Positions 44,834-53,943 are shown, counted from the first letter of the stretch. The stretch is 64,000 nt of DNA from Planococcus sp. 107-1 (GCF_021513255.1 NZ_CP090977.1:1984001-2048000); one strand, 5' to 3'. The notes: a model not told the origin generated them from the sequence alone. Numbers and translations: made by a program.

Positions 44834-44860
44834 ACATATGTTCTCACATGTAACATATGT
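44834..44860 (-). promoter_or_regulatory. Putative operator: two ACATATGT sites 19 bp apart (gutM promoter)
   Basis: ACATATGT at 44834-44841 and 44853-44860 with ACATGTAA between, just downstream of the -10 box. It matches the E1alpha operator in core and spacing. Confidence 0.65.
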
Positions 44861-44870
44861 TAATACATTC

Positions 44871-44899
44871 ATTATAAAAGCGCTTTCATTAGAAATCAA
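44871..44899 (-). promoter_or_regulatory. Promoter of the PTS operon with embedded cre-like site
   Basis: On the minus strand TTGATT (44894-44899), 17-bp spacer, TATAAT (44871-44876). TGAAAGCGCTTTTA (44875-44888) in the spacer matches the CcpA cre consensus with one mismatch and should give catabolite repression. Confidence 0.7.
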
Positions 44900-44980
44900 T
44901 ACTTATTGAAAGAATATTTAAACTATTCTAACTTCCCTTCTATTTTAACTTTATTTAAGCATTTATTAAATATAACGAAT

Positions 44981-45011
44981 AAAAAAAGACAGCCCTCTAA
45001 GGCTGTCTTTT
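44981..45011 (-). terminator. Terminator of guaC
   Basis: Stem AAAAGACAGCC / GGCTGTCTTTT, loop CTCTAA, T-rich tail on the minus strand. The remaining bases to gutM are AT-rich. Confidence 0.9.
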
Positions 45012-45082
45012 CTTGAAGAAACTATTTAGTTGCCCCTGCTCATGCTTATCTACCGGAGCCTATTTACATTACGATAAGGCGA

Positions 45083-46066
45083 TTAATATACTTTATCTCC
45101 ATTGAAAATGGAATTTTTTACAATGACATAATCTACCGTGCGGATGGCGCTCAATTTATCTCCTCCGGCGTAAGAAATAGCTGATTGCAGATCTTGCTCC
45201 ATTTCGACTAAAGTATCCTGTAAAGATCCTCTATACTCTACGAACATTTTCTTGCCTTCAACGTTTTTCTTCTCGCCTTTTTGAAATTCTGAAGCTGATC
45301 CAAAATACTCTTTGTAGAGTTTGCCGTCGGTCTCAACTGTTTGTCCAGGTGATTCTTCATGGCCAGCAAACAACGAACCGATCATCACCATTGAGGCGCC
45401 AAAACGCACTGATTTCGCAATATCTCCGTGCGTGCGGATACCCCCGTCGGCAATAATCGGTTTTGTTGCAGCTTTCGCACACCAGCGAAGTGCCGCCAAT
45501 TGCCAACCGCCTGTTCCAAAGCCCGTTTTGATCTTCGTAATACAAACTTTCCCAGGACCAATTCCAACTTTTGTAGCATCAGCTCCTGCATGTTCGAGCT
45601 CACGCACTGCTTCAGGCGTCCCAACATTCCCAGCGATGACAAAACTCGCAGGCAATCGTTTTTTTATGTATTGAATCATTTCAATCACTGAGTTTGCATG
45701 CCCGTGGGCAACATCAATCGTGATATATTCCGGAACAAGCTGTTGAGCTGCCAACTGCTCCACAAATTCATATTCTTCCGGCTTAACGCCAACGCTAATC
45801 GATGCATATAAACCGCGTGCTTGCATATCTTTCACAAAACCTAGTCTTGTTTCAGGCTGGAAACGGTGCATAATATAAAAATAATTATTTTCTGCAAGGT
45901 TGATGGCAATCTTTTCGTCAATGATCGTCTGCATATTTGCAGGTACGACCGGCAATTTAAAAGTACGTCCTCCGAATTCAACAGATGTGTCGCATTGTGA
46001 ACGGCTATTCACCACCGCTTTTGCAGGAATTAATTGAATATCTTCGTAATCAAATACATTTTCCAT
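45083..46066 (-). CDS. guaC: GMP reductase
   Basis: A 327-residue IMPDH/GMPR-fold enzyme converting GMP to IMP with NADPH and releasing ammonia. Active-site loop [17 protein letters not shown] with the catalytic Cys, [48 protein letters not shown] and the lack of CBS domains distinguish it from IMP dehydrogenase. ATG 46066 is eight bases after AGGAG. PurR-like sites and a good promoter lie upstream. Confidence 0.93.
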   Translation of the reverse strand: MENVFDYEDIQLIPAKAVVNSRSQCDTSVEFGGRTFKLPVVPANMQTIIDEKIAINLAENNYFYIMHRFQPETRLGFVKDMQARGLYASISVGVKPEEYEFVEQLAAQQLVPEYITIDVAHGHANSVIEMIQYIKKRLPASFVIAGNVGTPEAVRELEHAGADATKVGIGPGKVCITKIKTGFGTGGWQLAALRWCAKAATKPIIADGGIRTHGDIAKSVRFGASMVMIGSLFAGHEESPGQTVETDGKLYKEYFGSASEFQKGEKKNVEGKKMFVEYRGSLQDTLVEMEQDLQSAISYAGGDKLSAIRTVDYVIVKNSIFNGDKVY

Positions 46067-46080
46067 GTTATACACTCCTA

Positions 46081-46121
46081 AATACGAATAATAAATATAA
46101 TTATTTCGTTATTGTTCGTCC
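46081..46121 (-). promoter_or_regulatory. Possible PurR boxes upstream of guaC
   Basis: Inverted ACGAACAATA-like sites: GACGAACAAT (minus strand, 46111-46120) and AATACGAATA (plus strand, 46081-46090), arranged like paired PurR boxes between promoter and start codon. Bacillus guaC is in the PurR regulon, which supports the call; consensus match is partial. Confidence 0.5.
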
Positions 46122-46128
46122 ATAAGAC

Positions 46129-46157
46129 AATGTACAATAATTAAAAATTTTTGTCAA
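46129..46157 (-). promoter_or_regulatory. Promoter of guaC
   Basis: Minus strand TTGACA (46152-46157), 17-bp spacer, TACATT (46129-46134). Confidence 0.65.
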
Positions 46158-46174
46158 AGGCTTTTCCAATTAAC

Positions 46175-46203
46175 ATGCAGCCTGTGTAATTCACAGGCTG
46201 CAT
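46175..46203 (-). terminator. Hairpin after the dehydrogenase gene
   Basis: Perfect 12-bp stem ATGCAGCCTGTG / CACAGGCTGCAT with a 5-base loop. The T tail is poor, so it may be a weak terminator or an RNA-stabilising hairpin. Confidence 0.6.
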
Positions 46204-46206
46204 AAT

Positions 46207-47241
46207 TTATCCTTCAAATGGGCCTTCAACCACAATCTTGCCAATTGTCCGGTTTGTTAATAATTGTTCATAAGCCTCTTTTAACGTATTGGCATTGAGC
46301 GGCTTCAACTGATTGGCCATTGTCGAAACGATTGAGCCTTCATCTGCCCATTCACTAATACGATTCAAGGCTTTATGCTGGTCTGCCATATCTGCCGTTT
46401 GGTAAACAGAGCGTGTATACATCAACTCATAGGCAAAAGTGGCGCTTTTTGCAAAAAGCTGCATGTCGAGCGGTTTTTGCAGCGGCAAAATGGAACAAAT
46501 TTTCCCTTGAGGAGCTATCACTTCTGCCATATTCGCCATATGCCCATCTGGATCGGAAAGGCAAAAGATGTAGTCCACCGCTTTTAACCCTTGCTCTTTG
46601 AGTTGAGGCATCAATTCCTCGTGGTGATTGATGACCATATCTGCGCCATGCTCTTTTGCCCAATCCGTTGTCTCTTGCCGTGAAGCAGTGCCGATCACTT
46701 TCAGCCCAGCCAACTTCGCCATTTGAACAGCAATTGACCCTACTCCACCTGCTGCACCAATAATTAAAATGGTTTTACCCTTATTTTCATTCGCCTCGTG
46801 TGAGACCCCTAGTCGGTCAAATAAGGCTTCCCATGCCGTCAAACTCGTTAATGGCAGAGCGGCCGCATGAGCAAAATCCAATCGTTCCGGTTTTTTGCCG
46901 ACAATCCTCTCATCCACTACATGCAGTTCACTATGGCCACCCGGTCGATTATTGGTTCCAGCGTAAAATACTTCATCGCCGACTCCAAACAATTCACAGT
47001 CTTCTCCAGTTTCCACCACGATGCCCGCTACATCCCTCCCTACAATCGTAAACGAATCATCATCGTCCTTTTTTGCATCTCGAGTCCGCAAATCTGTCGG
47101 ATTGACAGAAATCGCTTTTACTTCCACTAATAAATCTTTTCCAGTGACCGAAGGTTTTGGCATGTTTTCGGAAACGAATTCCGGCGGTTTTGTCCGATCT
47201 CCCGGTTGGTAGAATCCGAATGCTTTGATCTTTTGTTCCAT
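46207..47241 (-). CDS. Quinone-oxidoreductase-type medium-chain dehydrogenase (zinc-binding ADH family)
   Basis: A 344-residue MDR-family enzyme. N-terminal GroES-like part (EVKAISVNPTDLRTR, VGRDVAGIVVETGE) and NADP-binding part (ILIIGAAGGVGSIAVQMAKL, AAGGVG motif). The usual zinc ligands are not evident, so it is nearer to NADPH:quinone reductases/YogA-like proteins. ATG 47241 has GAGAGGAAG upstream. It ends the short run pyruvate oxidase-dehydrogenase (33 bp apart). Substrate unknown. Confidence 0.82.
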   Translation of the reverse strand: MEQKIKAFGFYQPGDRTKPPEFVSENMPKPSVTGKDLLVEVKAISVNPTDLRTRDAKKDDDDSFTIVGRDVAGIVVETGEDCELFGVGDEVFYAGTNNRPGGHSELHVVDERIVGKKPERLDFAHAAALPLTSLTAWEALFDRLGVSHEANENKGKTILIIGAAGGVGSIAVQMAKLAGLKVIGTASRQETTDWAKEHGADMVINHHEELMPQLKEQGLKAVDYIFCLSDPDGHMANMAEVIAPQGKICSILPLQKPLDMQLFAKSATFAYELMYTRSVYQTADMADQHKALNRISEWADEGSIVSTMANQLKPLNANTLKEAYEQLLTNRTIGKIVVEGPFEG

Positions 47242-47274
47242 GGATTTCTTCCTCTCTTCATGCATTTTGGCTAG

Positions 47275-48879
47275 TTATTTTGTTTCCGGTGATACATCTT
47301 CCACAAAAACATCAATGACTACAGGTTTAGATGAGCCTTTCGCTTTCGCTAATGCCTCTTTCAGTTCCGCTTTTGTTTTTGCAGTAAAGCCTACTCCTCC
47401 GCAGGCAGTGGCAAAAGCGGCAAAATCGATATTGCCGAGTTCTACATTGGTTGGCTCATTGCCAATTTCCTGTTGTTCATGTTCAATCAATTGGATTTTT
47501 TGATTATTAAATACAACAAGCGTCATCGGCAGACGATATTTCACTGCCGTCACGAAATCTTGCATACCCATTGAGAATCCACCATCTCCGACAATACCCC
47601 TCACTTGTTTATCAGGATAGGCAATTTTTGCAGCAATTGCCCCTGGCAGTGCACAGCCCATCGTTGCTAACCAGGCGGAAGTGATCAGTGCTTGGCCATC
47701 CAGTTTTAAATAGCGCGCAGCCCATATGGTCACACTCCCCACATCTAAAGAAATTATGGCATCTTTCTCCAAGACATGTTGGATTTCTGCGAGTACCTGT
47801 GGAGGCTGCAATGTTTCCGTTTGCTGACGCATATCTTCTTGCAGCTTTTCATTCCATTTTCGTTGTTTTTCTTGGAACTCCTCCAAATAATGCCCTTCTT
47901 TTTCACTGCTATGCTCTGCTAGCCAAGCAAGTGCAAACTTCGCGTCTGATACGATTCCAACGGTCGAAGGATAGTATTTGCCTAAGACACGCGGTTCGAT
48001 ATCAATTTGAATCGCAGGGGCATTGTCTGGCAAATAATCACGGTAAGGATACGAGGTGCCCGCTAAAATCAACAAATCCGCTCCTTTCATTGCTTCTTTT
48101 GCGGGTTCTGTTCCGAGCTGGCCCAATTGGCCAAGATAATGAGGATGGTTTTCCGGGATCATCCCTTTTGACGGCAGCGAAGCAATGAGCGGGGCTTTAA
48201 TTTTTTCTGCTAATGCCAACAGTTCAGGCACTGCTTGTTTTGCCCCTTTTCCAGCCAAAATAATCGGCTTATTTGAAGCCGCGACTAAGTCTAAAGCTTT
48301 CTGCAAATCTTCTTCAGAGCCTCTTATTTTCGGCGACGAGTAGACTGCCGAACTGAGTTCTTTCTCCCGCTTAATTTTTGTGCTGAACAAATCGTCTGAA
48401 ACAATCAACACAGCTGGCCCTTTTTCAGCGTAAGCCGTTCGGATCGCTTGGTTCAGCATATCCGGCAATTGTTCAGCCCGGTGGACACGGCGGTTGTATA
48501 CAGCTGCGTCTTCAAACATGGATTCAAGTTGGAGTTCTTGGAAGTTGTCCGTGCCCACTTTTCCGCTTTCTACTTGTCCCACAATCGCAAGAACTGGTGT
48601 TTTATCTTTTTTGGCATCGTACAGGCCGTTTTGAAGATGAACTGCACCAGGACCGGCAATCGACATGCAGACACCGATTTTGCCAGTGAGTTTCGAATAA
48701 GCGGCAGCTGCGAGCGCACCGGTTTCTTCATGTCGAATTTGGATGAAGCGAATAGACTCTTCTTTCCTTAACTCTTCCATAAACTCATTGATGGAATCTC
48801 CAGGCATTCCGTATAGATGATCGACTCCCCACTCTTTCAACAATTCGACAACATAGGTTCCAGCTTTATGTTCAAACAT
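47275..48879 (-). CDS. Pyruvate oxidase-type TPP enzyme
   Basis: A 534-residue TPP- and FAD-dependent enzyme of the POX/acetolactate-synthase superfamily, like B. subtilis YdaP. IQIRHEETGALAAAAYSKLT carries the catalytic Glu; SIAGPGAVHLQNGLYDA, the central FAD domain (PLIASLPSKGMIPENHPHYLGQLGQ) and the TPP motif GDGGFSMGMQDFVTAVKY ... VVFNNQ are intact. It should oxidise pyruvate to acetate or acetyl phosphate, passing electrons to quinone or oxygen; which, the sequence does not tell. ATG 48879 follows GGAGGG. Confidence 0.85.
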   Translation of the reverse strand: MFEHKAGTYVVELLKEWGVDHLYGMPGDSINEFMEELRKEESIRFIQIRHEETGALAAAAYSKLTGKIGVCMSIAGPGAVHLQNGLYDAKKDKTPVLAIVGQVESGKVGTDNFQELQLESMFEDAAVYNRRVHRAEQLPDMLNQAIRTAYAEKGPAVLIVSDDLFSTKIKREKELSSAVYSSPKIRGSEEDLQKALDLVAASNKPIILAGKGAKQAVPELLALAEKIKAPLIASLPSKGMIPENHPHYLGQLGQLGTEPAKEAMKGADLLILAGTSYPYRDYLPDNAPAIQIDIEPRVLGKYYPSTVGIVSDAKFALAWLAEHSSEKEGHYLEEFQEKQRKWNEKLQEDMRQQTETLQPPQVLAEIQHVLEKDAIISLDVGSVTIWAARYLKLDGQALITSAWLATMGCALPGAIAAKIAYPDKQVRGIVGDGGFSMGMQDFVTAVKYRLPMTLVVFNNQKIQLIEHEQQEIGNEPTNVELGNIDFAAFATACGGVGFTAKTKAELKEALAKAKGSSKPVVIDVFVEDVSPETK

Positions 48880-48954
48880 ACCGTCCCTCCTCAGTTTGGT
48901 CTTTACCTCTTTCATTTTCCTTCTCTCGAACGGCCATAAACAATTTCAGCCAAT

Positions 48955-48997
48955 AAAAAAACACGCAAGCCAAACTTTTACGAGTTCAGCCTGCGTG
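48955..48997 (-). terminator. Terminator of ilvA
   Basis: 14-bp stem CACGCAGGCTGAAC / GTTTGGCTTGCGTG with wobble pairs, followed by seven T residues on the minus strand. Confidence 0.88.
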
Positions 48998-49000
48998 CGA

Positions 49001-50290
49001 TTAAATTAATAAATTGAATAGCAAGGGATCGTGGTTGATTTCAACAAAAGGAAAGCCTTGTTCAGCCATCCGCTGGACGAGCGGGAAATAATCTTCTTTT
49101 GACTGCAATTCAATGCCCACTACTACCGGACCCGCTTCACGATTCGTGCGTTTCGTGTATTCAAAATGGGTGATATCGTCATTTTCACCGAGTACTTGCT
49201 CCATAAACTTCCGGAGCGCTCCGGCCCGCTGTGGGAAGGTGACAATGAAATTATGCTTTAAGCCTTCATGGATCAGCGAACGTTCTTTGATTTCCTGCAT
49301 ACGCTCGATATCGTTATTGCCGCCGCTGATTACACAAACAACGTTCTTCCCTTTGATCTCTTCTTGGTGCTGTTCAAGTGCCGCAATTGCAAGGGCTCCG
49401 GCCGGCTCAACAACAATGGCATTTTCATTGTAAAGCTGTAAAATCGTCGTGCACACGCGCCCTTCCGGAATGATTGAAACCTGGTCCACCACGTTTTGGC
49501 AGATCTGCAAAGTCAGATCGCCGACTTGTTTGACGGCCGCTCCGTCTACAAATGTGTCAATGGATTCTAGCCGAGTCACTTGGCCGCGGTCCATTGATGT
49601 CCGCATTCCTTGTGCTCCTTCAGGCTCTACTCCGACAAGTTTCGTCGATGGGCTGACCCCTTTTAAATACGAGCCCATCCCGGAAGCTAAGCCGCCTCCG
49701 CCGATGGCACAAAATAAATAATCCACCGGTGCTTGCATATCATTCAAGATTTCCATCGCCACTGTCCCTTGCCCCGCAATGATTTTTTCATTATCGAAAG
49801 GATGGACGAATACTTTGTTTTCAGAAGTGCAATAGCTAATCGCAGAAGTATAGGAATCATCGAAAGTATCGCCAATCAATACAACTGAAACTTTATCTCC
49901 GCCGAACCGCTCCACCTGGGAAACTTTTTGGCGCGGAGTAGTCAAAGGCATGAAAATCTTTCCTTCAATGCCCAGTTTGAAGCATGAATAAGCTACTCCC
50001 TGCGCATGGTTCCCCGCACTGGCACAGACAACACCAAGACGCCGCTCTTCTTCGTTGAGGCTGCAGATGAAATTGTAAGCGCCGCGCAGTTTAAACGAAC
50101 GGACCACTTGCAGGTCTTCACGTTTCAAAAAAACGTTGCAGCCGTATCTGGCCGAAAGAATTTCGTTTTTTTGCAGCGGCGTTTTAAGGACAACGTCTTT
50201 TAATGCCTGATTGGCGATGACGATGTCTTCAACCGTTACTTTAGGGACTTTTATTTCGCGCTCTTTTTCTGCAGTCATTCTTTTTGTCAT
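49001..50290 (-). CDS. ilvA: Threonine ammonia-lyase (threonine dehydratase)
   Basis: A PLP enzyme of 429 residues that deaminates threonine to 2-oxobutyrate, entry to isoleucine synthesis. PLP Lys67 in RSFKLRGAYNF, substrate loop SAGNHAQGVAYSC, glycine loop AIGGGGLASGMG and ISGGNND are present; the C-terminal ACT-like domain (FIVTFPQRAGALRKFMEQVL) suggests isoleucine feedback control. ATG 50290 is a fair choice, but TTG and GTG codons just upstream, nearer to GGAG, are alternatives. It stands alone; no T-box leader was seen. Confidence 0.9.
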   Translation of the reverse strand: MTKRMTAEKEREIKVPKVTVEDIVIANQALKDVVLKTPLQKNEILSARYGCNVFLKREDLQVVRSFKLRGAYNFICSLNEEERRLGVVCASAGNHAQGVAYSCFKLGIEGKIFMPLTTPRQKVSQVERFGGDKVSVVLIGDTFDDSYTSAISYCTSENKVFVHPFDNEKIIAGQGTVAMEILNDMQAPVDYLFCAIGGGGLASGMGSYLKGVSPSTKLVGVEPEGAQGMRTSMDRGQVTRLESIDTFVDGAAVKQVGDLTLQICQNVVDQVSIIPEGRVCTTILQLYNENAIVVEPAGALAIAALEQHQEEIKGKNVVCVISGGNNDIERMQEIKERSLIHEGLKHNFIVTFPQRAGALRKFMEQVLGENDDITHFEYTKRTNREAGPVVVGIELQSKEDYFPLVQRMAEQGFPFVEINHDPLLFNLLI

Positions 50291-50386
50291 ATGCAACACC
50301 ATCTCCACTAAAATTATTTCTCCCCATCGTAACATATTTCTTCAAATTCTCAGTCTTTTCTGTGAACTTTTTCTGACTTTTTTCAC

Positions 50387-50400
50387 TGTAAGCGCTTCAA
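50387..50400 (+). promoter_or_regulatory. Weak cre-like site upstream of ilvA
   Basis: TGTAAGCGCTTCAA matches the CcpA cre consensus with one mismatch in the gap between the YqkK-like gene and ilvA. It could act on ilvA. The rest of 50336-50490 holds nothing else recognised. Confidence 0.35.
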
Positions 50401-50490
50401 TTGCGGTTTCTAGTTGTTTTCTCCAAATTGCACCTTTTCTTTTGACTGGATTTTCTGCTTGCTGCTTTAATTTATCCTTCTTCAATACAA

Positions 50491-50536
50491 GAAAAAAGGA
50501 ACTTTCCGCCCCCAACGGGGAATAGAAAGTTCCTTA
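50491..50536 (-). terminator. Terminator of the DUF3886 gene
   Basis: Stem AAGGAACTTTC / GAAAGTTCCTT with an inner CCCC/GGGG stem, T6 tail on the minus strand. Confidence 0.9.
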
Positions 50537-50542
50537 AACAAT

Positions 50543-50752
50543 TTAAAATTTATTTCCTTTGTCCCCGTGCCGTTCAAGAAGTTCAGCGAATGACAAATTC
50601 TTTTCGCGTTCTTTCCGCTCAAACAGCTCCTGTGCATGTTTTTCTTCTGCACGTTTTTGTTCTTCTTTCACCAGTTCTTTTTTGGTTTCTTTTAGTTTCG
50701 CCAAAATATCTTCCGGTAAATTGCTCGATGTCTCTTCTCTTTTCTTCGCCAT
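50543..50752 (-). CDS. Small DUF3886-type protein (YqkK-like)
   Basis: A 69-residue, highly charged helical protein (MAKKREETSSNLPEDILAKL ... KEREKNLSFAELLERHG) matching the pattern of YqkK/DUF3886 proteins of Bacilli, especially the ending KNLSFAELLE. GGAGAGA lies before the ATG. It lies 12 bases downstream of the thiolase stop on the same strand. No function known. Confidence 0.7.
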   Translation of the reverse strand: MAKKREETSSNLPEDILAKLKETKKELVKEEQKRAEEKHAQELFERKEREKNLSFAELLERHGDKGNKF

Positions 50753-50764
50753 GCTGTTCTCTCC

Positions 50765-51949
50765 TTAAGGACGTTTTACGATGGTTGCAACGCCTTGGCC
50801 GCCGCCGATGCATAAAGTGGCAAGACCGGTTTTCGCATCGCGCTTCTTCATTTCATGAAGCAAGGAAACGAAGACACGTGCGCCACTGGCACCAATCGGA
50901 TGGCCAAGTGCAATCGCACCGCCATTCACATTTAATATATCGTGGTTGAAGGCGAGTTCACGATCCACTGCAATCGACTGGGCAGCAAATGCTTCATTCG
51001 CTTCAATCAATTCGATGTCCGCTAACTCCATATCCGCTTTTTTCAATGCATTTTTAACTGCTTGCACAGGGCCGATGCCCATGACTGCAGGATCTACTCC
51101 TGCATTTCCATTTGCCGCAATGACCGCAAGCGGCGTTAAGCCCAATTCTTCCGCTTTTGCTCTAGACATTACGACCACAGCTGCTGCTCCGTCGTTGATG
51201 CCTGATGCATTTCCAGCAGTCACACTGCCGTCTTTTTTGAAGGCTGGACGCAATTTCCCTAATTTTTCAGCAGTGGAATCACGTTTCACGTATTCATCGG
51301 TCTTGAAAATGACAGGCTCCCCTTTGCGCTGTGGAATTTCCACAGGTACAATTTCATCATCAAAGCGGCCAGCATCGATGGCGGCCGCCGCACGTGCCTG
51401 AGAACGGGCTGAGAATTCATCTTGCTCTTCGCGCATAATGCCATAGCGATCGCAAAGGTTTTCAGCCGTAATGCCCATGTGGTAATCGTTAAACGCACAA
51501 GTCAGTCCATCAACAATCATGCTGTCAATGACTTTCTGATCGCCCATCCGGAACCCGCTCCGGGCATTTTGCAATAAATAAGGAGCTTGGCTCATATTTT
51601 CCATTCCGCCGGCCACTACAATTTCTGCATCCCCCGCATAAATTGCCTGGTAAGCTAAATGCACCGCTTTCAAACCAGATCCGCAGACCTTATTGATCGT
51701 CATCGCTGGCACGGTTTCAGGCAAGCCCGCTTTGATCGAAGCTTGTCTGGCTGGATTTTGCCCAAGTCCCGCCTGCAGTACATTGCCCATGATGACTTCG
51801 GAAATTTGATCTGCAGAGATTCCCGCTTTATCCACAGCCTCTTTAATGACGATAGCCCCTAATTCTGTTGCAGGCACGTCTTTCAAGGCCCCTTGGAACG
51901 ACCCGATTGCCGTACGAACGGCGCTGACAATTACGATTTCTTGTGACAC
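50765..51949 (-). CDS. Acetyl-CoA C-acetyltransferase (thiolase)
   Basis: A 394-residue biosynthetic-type thiolase. Catalytic Cys89 in [20 protein letters not shown] with the catalytic His, and CIGGGQGVA with the second Cys are all present. It condenses or cleaves acetoacetyl-CoA. It is divergent from the HMG-CoA lyase gene with a short shared promoter region (51950-52027), which joins two steps that meet at acetoacetyl-CoA. Which thiolase paralogue (MmgA-, YhfS- or AtoB-like) cannot be decided. Confidence 0.9.
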   Translation of the reverse strand: MSQEIVIVSAVRTAIGSFQGALKDVPATELGAIVIKEAVDKAGISADQISEVIMGNVLQAGLGQNPARQASIKAGLPETVPAMTINKVCGSGLKAVHLAYQAIYAGDAEIVVAGGMENMSQAPYLLQNARSGFRMGDQKVIDSMIVDGLTCAFNDYHMGITAENLCDRYGIMREEQDEFSARSQARAAAAIDAGRFDDEIVPVEIPQRKGEPVIFKTDEYVKRDSTAEKLGKLRPAFKKDGSVTAGNASGINDGAAAVVVMSRAKAEELGLTPLAVIAANGNAGVDPAVMGIGPVQAVKNALKKADMELADIELIEANEAFAAQSIAVDRELAFNHDILNVNGGAIALGHPIGASGARVFVSLLHEMKKRDAKTGLATLCIGGGQGVATIVKRP

Positions 51950-52027
51950 ATGATTTCCCCCTTGTTGGCGTTTACTGGTTGCTCTTTTATCCCCATTCTC
52001 TATACAATGATAGGTAGGGGGGATACT

Positions 52028-52927
52028 ATGTTCAGTTTACCAAAAAATGCAACAATTATCGAGGTTGGTCCGCGCGATGGACTTCAAAACGAAGGGCGCA
52101 TCGTGGCAACGGACTTTAAACTGCAATTTATCGAAGGGCTTCAAAATTCCGGCATTCAAGAAATGGAACTCACTTCTTTCGTATCGCCGAAATGGGTTCC
52201 GCAGATGGCAGATGCAAAAGACATTATGGCAAACACCCAAAAACAAGGCCGTCAATTTGTGTTAGCGCCAAACGAAAAAGGAATTCAAGCAGCTTTGGAT
52301 TCCGGAGCTAAAGCCATTGCCGTATTTGTCGGCGTTTCCAATTCGTTCAATAAAAAGAATATCAATAAGACCACTTCAGAAAGCATGGATGCATTAAAGC
52401 CGCTTGTCGCGATGCTAAAAGAGCAAGCCATTTTCGTCAGAGCCTGCATTTCTACAGCTTTCTATTGCCCTTTTGAAGGGGCGATTGATCCAGAAGCAAC
52501 GCTTGCCCTCTGCCAGCAATTTGTCGATTGGGGAGTTGATGAGTTGAGTGTTGCCGATACGATCGGTATGGCAGCACCTAATGAAAGTTATGCATTGTTC
52601 AAGAAAATCATGGAAGCATTCCCGGATACGCTCATCGCTGCCCATTTCCACGACACGCGGAAAATGGCATTAGCGAACATTTATGCTGCTCTGCATGCCG
52701 GCGTTACGCGGTTTGACAGTTCGGCTGGCGGCATAGGCGGATGTCCATTTGCTCCAGGCGCTACAGGCAACGTCGCGACTGAGGACGTCGTCAATATGTT
52801 GCATCGCATGGGCGTCGACACGGGCATCGATCTTGACCAATTATGCGATGCCGTCCAAAAAATCGAGCATCATATATCCAATCCGGTCCAAACTGGGATG
52901 TATAGCCTCTATAAGAACCAAGTGTGA
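52028..52927 (+). CDS. mvaB: Hydroxymethylglutaryl-CoA lyase
   Basis: A 299-residue TIM-barrel lyase cleaving HMG-CoA to acetyl-CoA and acetoacetate, the last step of leucine breakdown. [11 protein letters not shown] (metal Asp), [10 protein letters not shown] (metal His pair) and [15 protein letters not shown] (signature Cys) are present. ATG 52028 follows GGGGGG; the open frame upstream to 51950 has no ribosome binding site. In Bacillus the equivalent is YngG. The other leucine-degradation genes are not next to it here. Confidence 0.92.
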   Translation: MFSLPKNATIIEVGPRDGLQNEGRIVATDFKLQFIEGLQNSGIQEMELTSFVSPKWVPQMADAKDIMANTQKQGRQFVLAPNEKGIQAALDSGAKAIAVFVGVSNSFNKKNINKTTSESMDALKPLVAMLKEQAIFVRACISTAFYCPFEGAIDPEATLALCQQFVDWGVDELSVADTIGMAAPNESYALFKKIMEAFPDTLIAAHFHDTRKMALANIYAALHAGVTRFDSSAGGIGGCPFAPGATGNVATEDVVNMLHRMGVDTGIDLDQLCDAVQKIEHHISNPVQTGMYSLYKNQV

Positions 52928-52940
52928 GGAGCCGATTTAC

Positions 52941-53888
52941 TTGAAGAAAAAATTATTGTGGGCAACCGGGGCTGCTTCTAGTATTTTAGCAGCCACAATG
53001 ACGGTATTTGGCATCGCCTTATCAAACCGCATTATGTATATGCAGATAAAAGATGACCAATTGATCTTAGAACGTGAAACCACGGCAAAACGAATTGACG
53101 AACATTGGTACGCAACTGCCAATAAAACCGAGAAATGGATCGATTCCGAAAACGGCTACCCCATCAAAGCGATTTTTTTGGAGCCGCATCAAACAAATCG
53201 CTATGTCATCATTTGCCATGGCGTAACAGAATCAAAAGTGAATTCCTTTAAATATGCCCGGATGTTTGAGCGACTTGGATACAATTCGGTCGTCTATGAC
53301 CATCGCCGCCACGGCGATTCTGGCGGGAAAACCACCAGTTTCGGCCATTATGAAAAAACCGATCTGAAAGCGGTTGTCGCTGCTTTGAAACTGCATGCGG
53401 GGGCTGACGTCGTTTTTGGCATCCACGGAGAATCAATGGGCGCCGCTACAACGCTCCTCTATGCCGGCATGGAAGACTCGGCTAATTTCTATATATCCGA
53501 CTGCGGCTATTCAGATATCTCGGAACAGTTACTTCACGTCATGAGAACGACGACGCCTTTTAGAACAACGATTGCTTTGCGAGTGGCCAGCGTTTTCCTA
53601 AAACTGCGAGATGGCTATTCCATCAGCACCGTATCGCCGCGAGAAGCGGTTAGACAGATTAATAAACCGGTTCTATTCATTCATAGCCTGCAAGACGATT
53701 TTATCTTGCCGGCCATGACACAGGAAATGTATGATTTAAAACCCGGTGATAAAAAACTGAAATTCTTCGAAGAAGGCGGGCATGCCCAATCTTTCAATAA
53801 AAACCCAGAAGCTTATGAACAAACGGTAGCCGAATTTTTAACGGAATATGGTTTTGCTGCTTCTGAAACAGAAAAAACCACTTTATAA
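52941..53888 (+). CDS. Alpha/beta hydrolase with N-terminal membrane anchor
   Basis: A 315-residue protein: anchor at about 5-32 (WATGAASSILAATMTVFGIA), then an alpha/beta-hydrolase fold with HG oxyanion (VIICHGVTESK), YDHRRHGDSGG, nucleophile elbow GIHGESMGA, Asp in SLQDDFILP and His in EEGGHAQSF. It is like the YqkD-type serine hydrolases of Bacilli. TTG at 52941 is the start, with GAGGAG about ten bases upstream. It follows mvaB by 13 bases. Substrate unknown. Confidence 0.82.
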   Translation: MKKKLLWATGAASSILAATMTVFGIALSNRIMYMQIKDDQLILERETTAKRIDEHWYATANKTEKWIDSENGYPIKAIFLEPHQTNRYVIICHGVTESKVNSFKYARMFERLGYNSVVYDHRRHGDSGGKTTSFGHYEKTDLKAVVAALKLHAGADVVFGIHGESMGAATTLLYAGMEDSANFYISDCGYSDISEQLLHVMRTTTPFRTTIALRVASVFLKLRDGYSISTVSPREAVRQINKPVLFIHSLQDDFILPAMTQEMYDLKPGDKKLKFFEEGGHAQSFNKNPEAYEQTVAEFLTEYGFAASETEKTTL

Positions 53889-53943
53889 AGAAATTTCTCT
53901 CTTTTTGTTTTTAAAACTGGTTCCAGAAGTACTTTTATCCAAA

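Noticed and set aside
50291-50490. T-box leader of ilvA
   Set aside because: No T-box core motif or terminator/antiterminator pair was found upstream of ilvA.
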